Positions 57,724 through 64,000 of a stretch of DNA of 64,000 nucleotides are shown one piece after another. Location of the stretch: assembly GCA_020854105.1 (NCBI GenBank), contig JADZGB010000031.1, forward strand, positions 359,047-423,046. Direction: 5' to 3'. The DNA is from Burkholderiales bacterium. GTDB lineage: Bacteria > Pseudomonadota > Gammaproteobacteria > Burkholderiales > SHXO01. A program made the translations under genes and the position numbers. The notes under the pieces are model-generated. The model saw only the letters and a program-made list of their open reading frames with translations, was not told the origin of the DNA and did no database searches. Numbering within the stretch: position 1 is the stretch's first letter; the number at the start of each line of letters is the position of its first letter.

Positions 57724-59412
57724 TCAGCCCCGGCCCGAGCGCCAGATCGAGAACAGCAGCCAGGCCCCGCCGAGGAAGGCAAGCGTGAAGCCGAGGAAAC
57801 CGAACAGCGGCAGGCCGAACAGCGTCGGCCCGCCCTGCACTGTCATCACGATAGAGGAGCCGACGATCAGCGCCGCCGTGACGATGCCCACGGTCAGGCG
57901 GTTGGCGCTGCGGTCGAGCTGGTGGCCGAAGCGGTCGAGCCGCTTCAGGTCCATCTCCAGCTTGAAATGCCCGCGCCGCAGGGCCTTGAGCAGGTGGCGG
58001 GCGTCGCGCGGGGCGCGGCCGGCGATCGAGGCCAGCTCGAGCATATGCCGGCGCGCGCTCTGCAGCAGCGCGCGCGGTCGGTAGCGCTGCGCCACCAGGC
58101 GCTGCAGGAAGGGCGTCATGTGCGAGACCAGCTGGAACTCGGGATCGAGCCGCCGGCCCAGGCCCTCCAGAGAAATGAGGGCCTTGAACAGCATGGCCAG
58201 GTCGGACGGCAGCACGATCGAGTGGCGGCGTACGATGGCGGCGATCTCCTGCAGCAATGCCGCCAGCCGGACGTCCTTGAGCGCCACGCTGTCGTAGTCG
58301 AAGATCAGGTCGGCGACGTCGCTGGCCAGGCGCGTCTCGTCCACCTCGCCGTCGCGCACCCACTCCAGCAGCACCTCCACCACGTCGCCCTCGTTGCGTC
58401 GCGTGAGTCCGAACAGCATGTCCACGATCTGGCGCCGCCGCTCGGAGCCGAGCCGGCCGACCATGCCGAAGTCGATGATCGCCAGGCGGTTGCCCGGCAG
58501 GTAGAAGACGTTGCCTGGATGCGGATCCGCATGGAAATAGCCGTGCTCCAGGATCATGCTGAGCACGGCGTCGGCGCCGCGGCGCGCGAGCAGCCGGCGA
58601 TCCAGGCCGGCCGCCTCGACGGCCGCGAGATCGGTTCCCGGGATGCCCTCGATGCGGTCCTGCACGTTGACGCTCTGGCGCGTGTAATCCCAGTAGATGC
58701 GCGGGATAACCACGTTGGGGTCATCGGCGAAGTTCTCCGCGAAGCGCTGCTGGGCGCGCGCCTCCAGCGCCAGGTCCAGTTCGCGCTGGATGGAGCGGCC
58801 GAACTCCGCCACCATGCGTACCGGCTGGAAGCGCCGCGCCTCCGGCATCTCCGACTCGACCAGCGCCGCGATATTGCCCAGGATGCGCAGATCGGCCTCG
58901 ATCTTGGGCCGAATGCCCGGGCGCATCACCTTGAGCACCACCGGCGTGCCGTCCTGCAGCCGCGCACCGTGCACCTGCGCGATGGAGGCCGCGCCGAGCG
59001 GTGTCGGTTCGACATCGCGAAACAGGGTCAGCGGCGAGGCACCCAATGCCTCCTCTAGCTGGGGCAGCAGAGTGGCGAACGGCACCGGCGGCACCTCGCT
59101 CTGCAGGCGCTCGAACTCGGCGATCCATTCCGGCGGCAGCAGATCCACGCGGGTCGCCAGGACCTGACCGAGCTTGACGAAGGAGGGACCGAGTTCGACC
59201 AGCGCCATGCGCGCCCGAGCGGCCGCGCTGAGCTTGAGGACCGGTTCTCCCGGGCCCTTGCGCAGGACCTGTCCGGCGCGCTCCAGTGCGCCGGTGATGC
59301 CGGCCCGACCCACGAGGTCGCCGAAGCCGTGGCGGATGAGGACGGAGGCGATGTCGTGCAACCGGGGCAGGTCGCGCATCGCGTGCAGGGCATCACTGAG
59401 CATGGGCCGCAT
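57724..59412 (-). CDS. ABC1/UbiB-family atypical kinase
   Basis: A 562-residue protein with the ABC1 kinase marks: KLGQVLATRVDLLP (KxGQ helix), PLGAASIAQVH (Ala-rich loop), VVLKVMRP, HADPHPGNV and DFGMVG. Two C-terminal helices (TVGIVTAALIVGSSIVM and LFGLPLFGFLGFTLAFLGGAW) anchor it in the membrane. UbiB-type proteins support ubiquinone synthesis or lipid handling. No ubi genes adjoin it here, so it may be a UbiB paralogue rather than UbiB itself. Confidence 0.9.
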   Translation of the reverse strand: MRPMLSDALHAMRDLPRLHDIASVLIRHGFGDLVGRAGITGALERAGQVLRKGPGEPVLKLSAAARARMALVELGPSFVKLGQVLATRVDLLPPEWIAEFERLQSEVPPVPFATLLPQLEEALGASPLTLFRDVEPTPLGAASIAQVHGARLQDGTPVVLKVMRPGIRPKIEADLRILGNIAALVESEMPEARRFQPVRMVAEFGRSIQRELDLALEARAQQRFAENFADDPNVVIPRIYWDYTRQSVNVQDRIEGIPGTDLAAVEAAGLDRRLLARRGADAVLSMILEHGYFHADPHPGNVFYLPGNRLAIIDFGMVGRLGSERRRQIVDMLFGLTRRNEGDVVEVLLEWVRDGEVDETRLASDVADLIFDYDSVALKDVRLAALLQEIAAIVRRHSIVLPSDLAMLFKALISLEGLGRRLDPEFQLVSHMTPFLQRLVAQRYRPRALLQSARRHMLELASIAGRAPRDARHLLKALRRGHFKLEMDLKRLDRFGHQLDRSANRLTVGIVTAALIVGSSIVMTVQGGPTLFGLPLFGFLGFTLAFLGGAWLLFSIWRSGRG

Positions 59413-59497
59413 TATCCGTCATGCCCGGCCGGGATCCAGAGGCTTGGCGAAGGCCTCCCCTGTCGGCGCCCGATCCCGACTTACACCGAAGCGGCGC

Positions 59498-60151
59498 TCA
59501 GGACTTGTCCTGGCGCTCCTTGCGCAGGGCTTCCGACATTCCGGCCAGAATGCCGCTGGCCATCGCGGTGAAGCGTTCCCCGAACAGGCGCGCGGCTTCC
59601 ATTCCCGCCACCGCGCCTTCGCTCATTGCGCTGGTCACACGCGCCGAGAACTCCCGCGCCGTCTGGGACACCACGCGGCCGGTGTCGGTGCCGGCGTTCT
59701 GCAAATGCGCCGAGAGGCTCTCCCACTCCGACTTCACCGCCCCGCCAGTGGCCTGCGAGATGTCGCGCACCGCGGACAGCAGATCGCCTTCCATCGAGCG
59801 CATGCGCTCCAGGCCCTGCCTGAGCTCGGTGTCGGTGAACTCCCGCCCGCGTGCCGACATCTCCTTGAGCGCCAGGCTGGAGGCGTGCGCCGCCTTGCTC
59901 ACCGCCTGATCCATCCCGGCGAAGGCCTCGGACAGCGCCTCGCGCACGTCGCCGCCGCGCCGCTGCGCGCCGAGGCTGATGCCCTCGGTCATCGCCCGCA
60001 TCACCTCGCGCATCCCGTGCAGGTCGAGGCGGCGCGCCTGCAGCGCCTGCAGCGTCAGTTCGCGCACCCGCTCGCGGATGGCCTCTCCCGAGGCGACCGA
60101 TTCGCTGGCGGCCTGTCGGATCGATTCCCCGGACGTGTCGTGCTCGCTCAT
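59498..60151 (-). CDS. Helical Ala-rich protein of unknown function
   Basis: A 217-residue, charged, almost wholly helical protein without signal peptide. Heptad-like stretches run through EAIRERVRELTLQALQARR, ALSEAFAGMDQAVSKAAHAS and RLFGERFTAMASGILAGM. It resembles phasin-like or structural helical proteins in composition only. It precedes the ABC1 kinase gene by 85 bp on the same strand. Confidence 0.72.
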   Translation of the reverse strand: MSEHDTSGESIRQAASESVASGEAIRERVRELTLQALQARRLDLHGMREVMRAMTEGISLGAQRRGGDVREALSEAFAGMDQAVSKAAHASSLALKEMSARGREFTDTELRQGLERMRSMEGDLLSAVRDISQATGGAVKSEWESLSAHLQNAGTDTGRVVSQTAREFSARVTSAMSEGAVAGMEAARLFGERFTAMASGILAGMSEALRKERQDKS

Positions 60152-60262
60152 GCTGCTTCCTCCGTGAACTGCGGCGGCGTGCCTTCGGTTATGCTACGCG
60201 CCTGCACGCGAGCCTGCTCGCCTGCCCGCATTCTGCCCGCACCCCGGACACGAGACCGTTCC

Positions 60263-61243
60263 ATGCCCCCTCCCCTGCGCGCCGCCGTGATCGGCGCCGG
60301 CTACCTCGGCAACTTCCACGCCCAGAAGTACGCCGCGCTCGACGGCGTGGAGCTGGTCGGCGTGGCGGACACGGATGCGGCGCGCGCACGCGACGTGGCG
60401 CAGCGCACTGGCAGCAGCGCGCACACCGACTTTCGCGACCTGCTCGGGCGCATCGACGCCGCCTCCATCGTGGTGCCGACCGAAGGGCACTTCGAGGTGG
60501 CGCGCGCCTGCCTGGAGGCAGGGGTGCACATCCTGGTGGAGAAGCCGGTCACGCGCACGGTCGAGGAAGCGCATGAACTGGTACGGCTCGCGCGCGACCA
60601 GGCACGCGTGTTCCAGGTGGGGCACCTGGAGCGCTTCAACCCGGCGATCCTGGCGGTGCGCGAGCAGATCAGCCGGCCGCTGTTCATCGAATCCGAACGC
60701 CTGGCGGTGTTCAAGCCGCGCGGCACCGACGTCAACGTGGTGCTGGACCTGATGATCCACGACATCGACCTGATCCTGAGCCTTGTGCGCAGCGAGATCA
60801 GCGACGTGCGCTCGAGCGGCTTCGCGGTGCTGACCGACGCGGTGGACATCGCCAATGCACGCATCGAGTTCGAGAACGGCTGCGTGGCCAACGTCTCCTC
60901 CAGCCGGGTGAGCCAGCAGTCGGTGCGCAAGCTGCGCATCTTCCAGCCCGACCAGTACCTGTCGATCGACTGCGAGAAGTTCCACGTGCGCAGCGTGCAC
61001 AAGCTCGGCGACGGCGTGGGGGCGGACGGCATGCCGCGCATCCTGCCCGGCGAGCAGCAGTTTCAGAAAGCCGATCCGCTGCTCGCGGAGATCACCGCCT
61101 TCGTGCAGACGGTGCGCGAAGGCGGCGAGCCGGCGGTCTCGGGCGAGGACGGCCGCCGCGCGCTGGAGGTGGCCCTGAAGATCTGCAATCAGATGAACGT
61201 GACGCTGAACGCCGTCACCGGCACACGGGAGAACGGCCTGTGA
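60263..61243 (+). CDS. Gfo/Idh/MocA-family nucleotide-sugar dehydrogenase
   Basis: A 326-residue NAD(P)-dependent oxidoreductase. N-terminal AAVIGAGYLGNFHAQKYAAL binds the cofactor, HILVEKPVTRT carries the catalytic Lys, and LDLMIHDIDLILSLV the conserved His. The block ERLAVFKPRGTDVNVVLD is typical of the GnnA group, which oxidises the 3-OH of UDP-GlcNAc for 3-amino lipid A; WlbA-type enzymes are the alternative. The aminotransferase gene starts inside its stop codon. ATG at 60263 chosen. Confidence 0.88.
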   Translation: MPPPLRAAVIGAGYLGNFHAQKYAALDGVELVGVADTDAARARDVAQRTGSSAHTDFRDLLGRIDAASIVVPTEGHFEVARACLEAGVHILVEKPVTRTVEEAHELVRLARDQARVFQVGHLERFNPAILAVREQISRPLFIESERLAVFKPRGTDVNVVLDLMIHDIDLILSLVRSEISDVRSSGFAVLTDAVDIANARIEFENGCVANVSSSRVSQQSVRKLRIFQPDQYLSIDCEKFHVRSVHKLGDGVGADGMPRILPGEQQFQKADPLLAEITAFVQTVREGGEPAVSGEDGRRALEVALKICNQMNVTLNAVTGTRENGL

Positions 61244-62355
61244 GCGCTTCCGAACCGATCCCGATGCTCGACCTGAAGGCCGAGTACGCGCTGTTCGAAC
61301 CGCAGTTGACGCAGTCGCTGCTGGGCGTTCTGCAGGCCGGCCAGTTCGTGCTCGGGCCGCAGGCCACCGCGCTGGAGCGCGAGATCGCGCAGTACTGCGG
61401 CGTCGGACACGGCATCGGCGTGGCCAACGGCACAGACGCCATCCACCTGGTGCTGCGCGCGCTGGGCATCGGTCCCGGCGACGAGGTGATCGTGCCGTCC
61501 TTCACCTTCATCGGCACCAGCGAGCCGGTGGACTACACCGGTGCCACGCCAGTGTTCGTGGACGTCGATCCGCGGACGTTCAACATCGACGTCGACGCGG
61601 CCGAGCGCGCCATCACGCCGCGCACCAGGGCGCTGATCGCGGTGCATCTGTTCGGCCAGTGCGCGGAGCTGCCGCGGCTGAAGGCGCTGTGCGACAGGAC
61701 AGGCATCGCCCTGGTCGAGGACTGCGCGCAGTCGATCGGCGCCGACTTCGCGGGAAAGCGCTGCGCGAGCTGGGGCGTGGCCGGCTGCTTCTCCTTCTAC
61801 CCGAGCAAGAACCTAGGGGCGTACGGCGACGGCGGCATGGTAGTGACCCAGGACGCGCGCCTGGCCGAGGAGATCCGCGTGCTGCGCAACCATGGCAGCC
61901 GCGCGCGCTACCACCACCACGTGATCGGCTACAACTGCCGGCTCGACGAGATGCAGGCGGCGGTCCTGCGCGTGAAATTCGCGCACATCGACCAGCTCAA
62001 TACGCTGCGCCGCGAGAAGGCGCACGGTTACAACCGTCGACTGGCCGGCAGCGGCGTGATCACCCCGCACGAGCACGGCCAGGGCACGCACGTCTATCAC
62101 CAGTACACCCTGCGCCATCCGAAGCGCGACGCGATCAGGGTGGCGCTGGAAGCCGGGAAGATCGGCGCGATGATCTACTATCCGATCCCGCTGCACCGCC
62201 AGGACGTGTACGCCGCGCGCGGCACGCCCGTCTCGCTGCCGCATTCGGACGCGGCAGCGGCAGAGGTGCTGTCGCTGCCGATGTTCCCGATGCTCACCGA
62301 TGCCCAGCAGGATCGGGTGTGCGAGGTGGTGGCGAGTGCGGCGAAGGACTGCTGA
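61240..62355 (+). CDS. DegT/DnrJ/EryC1-family sugar aminotransferase
   Basis: A 371-residue PLP enzyme. Seen: ANGTDAIHLVLRAL, SFTFIGTSEPV, VEDCAQSIGADF (Asp that holds PLP), FSFYPSKNLGAYGDGG with the Schiff-base Lys, and NCRLDEMQAAVLRVK. It should aminate the ketosugar made by the coupled dehydrogenase (GTGA overlap), giving a 3-amino nucleotide sugar. Together they match GnnA/GnnB of lipid A or WlbA/WlbE-type pathways; no acyltransferase is in view. Confidence 0.9.
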   Translation: MSASEPIPMLDLKAEYALFEPQLTQSLLGVLQAGQFVLGPQATALEREIAQYCGVGHGIGVANGTDAIHLVLRALGIGPGDEVIVPSFTFIGTSEPVDYTGATPVFVDVDPRTFNIDVDAAERAITPRTRALIAVHLFGQCAELPRLKALCDRTGIALVEDCAQSIGADFAGKRCASWGVAGCFSFYPSKNLGAYGDGGMVVTQDARLAEEIRVLRNHGSRARYHHHVIGYNCRLDEMQAAVLRVKFAHIDQLNTLRREKAHGYNRRLAGSGVITPHEHGQGTHVYHQYTLRHPKRDAIRVALEAGKIGAMIYYPIPLHRQDVYAARGTPVSLPHSDAAAAEVLSLPMFPMLTDAQQDRVCEVVASAAKDC

Positions 62356-62385
62356 CCCCGCAGCCTCCCAGTTCTTTCCGTAGTG

Positions 62386-62793
62386 CTACATCGCACGCTT
62401 CGCGTGCTCTATTGCGGCGATGAAGGCCTGCCGATCCGCAGGCGAGACCAGTATCGACTTCCCTGCTCCGTACTCCACCCGCAGCCGCTCGAGAGACAGC
62501 GCCGGACTCGAGACCGGCGACCTGCTCGGTTCGACGCTCGTGATGGACGCAACGGGAATGCGCCAGGAGAACGGGCCGCTCCTGATGCGCAGGGTCCCGC
62601 TCTCGATCGAATACACCGTGCCGAGGAGGATCCACATGGGAAGAACTGCGCCGATCAGGACAACGACGATGGACACCGGCAAACCCGTGCCGGAGCCCTG
62701 CCGCACGGTTGCCGCCGCCGCCCACAGCGCGATCGCTGCGGCGATCACGAGAACGCACGACAGCCAGGTATCGATTTTCGAGCGGAAGATCAT
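62386..62793 (-). CDS. Membrane protein with a bacterial PH-like domain
   Basis: A 135-residue protein: two helices (LSCVLVIAAAIALWAAAA and LPVSIVVVLIGAVLPMWILLG), then a small beta-rich domain (YSIESGTLRIRSGPFSWRIPVASITSVEPSRSP in parts) of the bPH_6/YdbT type. A good ribosome-binding site (gggaggtg) precedes the ATG at 62793. Convergent with the aminotransferase gene across 30 bp. Role unknown. Confidence 0.75.
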   Translation of the reverse strand: MIFRSKIDTWLSCVLVIAAAIALWAAAATVRQGSGTGLPVSIVVVLIGAVLPMWILLGTVYSIESGTLRIRSGPFSWRIPVASITSVEPSRSPVSSPALSLERLRVEYGAGKSILVSPADRQAFIAAIEHAKRAM

Positions 62794-62891
62794 GGAGACA
62801 CCTCCCGGTGGAGTCGGCGCCGGTGCCGATCGACAGCATGGCGGGCAGCGCTGGTGAGGCATGACGGCCGATGTTCATGCCGACCTACGCA

Positions 62892-63141
62892 CTATCGCTG
62901 TGGCCGCTTTTTAGATCGAAGGTGCGAGTGTAGGGCGTGGCGTTGCCGAACAGAAAGCCCTTGACCGCGCCGAAGGGGGTAGGCGACGCCGCTCACCACC
63001 AATTGCGTGACGTTGCTGTGGGTGTTGACTCGACACTCCATCACGAGGAGCGTGCAAGTCGCTTCTCGAGAATGCCGCTCATCTGCGGATCCGGATCGAT
63101 ATGGCTGAGCGGATTCTGGTTTGCGTACGCAAGTCCCGACC
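62892..63141 (-). pseudogene. Scrambled Rhs core fragments
   Basis: Two Rhs pieces in different frames. Upstream on this strand: LAYANQNPLSHIDPDPQMSG (63136-63077), the usual end of an Rhs core, closed by a TGA at 63043-63041. Downstream: VVSGVAYP, then FGAVKGFLFGNATPYTRTFD after one base is removed from the g5 at 62975-62979, an internal YD repeat closed by a TAG at 62894. An internal repeat lying after a core end cannot come from one intact gene, so recombination has shuffled the locus. Confidence 0.75.
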
Positions 63142-63181
63142 CCACCAACACCCTGCGCGCACGGGTAAATTTCTTGTCGTA

Positions 63182-63451
63182 TCAGACAAATCCCGCGCGC
63201 TGCCAGCGCTTCTTTAGAATGCTTTGCATGTCGGGCCACTGATCTTGTAAGAATATTACGGCATCCGAGGAACCCTGAGTCTTCGCCAAGGAAACTAGAG
63301 CCTCTACCACCGCCAGATTCAGCCCGATATCTTTCGAATCGGCGTGGGACATGAAGGTGGAAGCAAGATCAAGAGCTGCGCTAGCATCGCCGTTCGCAAT
63401 TCTCGACAAGCAATCATCAATTAGTTCTCGGGTCGTCGAGTCGATAGCCAT
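63182..63451 (-). CDS. Candidate Rhs immunity protein
   Basis: An 89-residue acidic helical protein, MAIDSTTRELIDDCLSRIAN to KKRWQRAGFV, with TPR-like spacing (SAALDLASTFMSHADSKD; NLAVVEALVSLAKTQG). A strong ribosome-binding site (aaggagg) sits six bases before the ATG at 63451. It starts 11 bp after the end of the Rhs C-terminal domain, the usual place for an immunity gene, and its base composition is AT-richer than the window. I recognise no family. Confidence 0.65.
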   Translation of the reverse strand: MAIDSTTRELIDDCLSRIANGDASAALDLASTFMSHADSKDIGLNLAVVEALVSLAKTQGSSDAVIFLQDQWPDMQSILKKRWQRAGFV

Positions 63452-63462
63452 GCTGACCTCCT

Positions 63463-64000
63463 TCACTTACACTCGCTTGCACAATCTTGGTAGCACTTGA
63501 TGTAGTTTGCACGCGCTCGGTCCATGCAAGCCCTATAAACATCGGCGATTCGACCGGTCGTCTTCCACCATACCTCACACTGCTTCTGGTCAAGATCATA
63601 ATCCTTATCGCACGCGGCCTCGCAACGTTCACGCGCTACCTCAGATGACTCGCTTGCGAAAGGCCTGGTAAGCCAGTCAGGTAGCGACGGCCATCTCCAA
63701 CCAGGATTTCTCGGCGTAAGATCAAACGGGTCGGGATGCCGGGGCTTTGGCTTCCATGGGAAAGGCATGCTAGGCGGCGGAACCGGTGAGGGCATCGGGA
63801 CAGATTGCTTGCCATCCGGATCGATATAGCTCGTCGGATTCTGATTTGCGTACGCGTACGTATTGATCCCCCCTCCAACCCAATCGGATCACTCTCCACA
63901 TACCTTCCGGTCTGCGGATCGTAGTCCCGGAAATAGTTGTAGTGCAGATTGGTTTCCTTGTCGAAGTACTGCCCGGGGAATCTCAGGTTCAGCGTGAAGA
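63463..64000 (-). pseudogene. Rhs protein C-terminus with Cys-rich tail, frameshifted; 5' end outside window
   Basis: From the window edge: FPGQYFDKETNLHYNYFRDY and TGRYVESDPIGLEGG, the Rhs core end. The frame then breaks at a c6 run (63868-63873); with one more base it would read INTYAYANQNPTSYIDPDG and run into the open 63795-63463 frame. The variable tip starts with Pro-rich PVPPPSMPFPWKPKPRHP and ends with seven Cys (CEAACDKDYDLDQKQCE, CYQDCASECK), a tail type common in Rhs proteins. It may be a dead gene, a phase-variable one, or a sequencing error. The immunity candidate follows by 11 bp. Confidence 0.8.

Noticed and set aside
57724..59412. Naming the ABC1 kinase UbiB
   Set aside because: No ubiquinone genes adjoin it, and UbiB paralogues share all the motifs seen.

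Overview
The window reads as a high-GC chromosome segment (about two thirds G+C by eye) of a betaproteobacterium. The evidence is gene content and order: a phasin gene with PhaR-type TGC-rich operators, the block fmdB-like / DUF502 / aspS / nudB / endonuclease, rppH next to proS, a DUF2069 gene beside gluQ, a fused mrpAB antiporter operon, and a PEP-CTERM remnant. Genus cannot be settled from this stretch. Coding density is high and many neighbours are joined by 4-base ATGA or GTGA overlaps. I saw no rRNA, tRNA, CRISPR array or complete insertion sequence.

Layout. 1-2072: glycerol kinase followed by a ParA-type ATPase cut by the window edge. 2192-5916: kinase-fold phosphotransferase, enolase paralogue with altered catalytic residues, EamA exporter and a hotdog thioesterase. 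5878-9598: a YfiR-like periplasmic protein coupled to a GGDEF-EAL protein, then a CAP-domain lipoprotein coupled to a secreted protein with 5-residue repeats. 9749-11584: quinone oxidoreductase, secreted RNase Sa/barnase-type ribonuclease and its barstar-type inhibitor. 11595-17505: rppH, spermidine-synthase-like protein, proS, wrbA-like gene, a 53-residue ORF, DUF2069, gluQ, phasin. 17599-24886: HDOD-REC-GGDEF protein, and 5-oxoprolinase genes pxpB, pxpC and pxpA split by an opposite-strand orphan histidine kinase with a coupled 41-residue membrane peptide. 24897-32850: lipoprotein, CBS protein, hrpA, pncB, TerB-like protein, then a poor region with REP-like repeats, a PEP-CTERM remnant and a lipoprotein. 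32903-35318: amidase and D-2-hydroxyacid dehydrogenase. 35516-42055: a wrecked Na+/H+ antiporter gene, then the mrpABCDEFG operon and a small acidic protein. 42246-50712: MscS-like channel, lutABC lactate oxidation operon, penicillin-binding endopeptidase, secreted protein, Atm1-type ABC exporter, Sel1-repeat protein. 50805-62793: small membrane protein, mandelate-racemase-family enzyme with an MBL hydrolase, the aspS block, ABC1 kinase, helical protein, Gfo/Idh + DegT nucleotide-sugar pair, PH-domain protein. 62892-64000: scrambled Rhs locus with a candidate immunity gene, visibly AT-richer than its surroundings.

Several envelope and signalling genes recur: three c-di-GMP-related or sensory proteins, several lipoproteins, ion homeostasis (Mrp, MscS) and two candidate toxin-immunity pairs (RNase/barstar, Rhs-CT/Imm). 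The best candidate for an undescribed metabolic system is the phosphotransferase / enolase-paralogue / EamA operon at 2192-5447.
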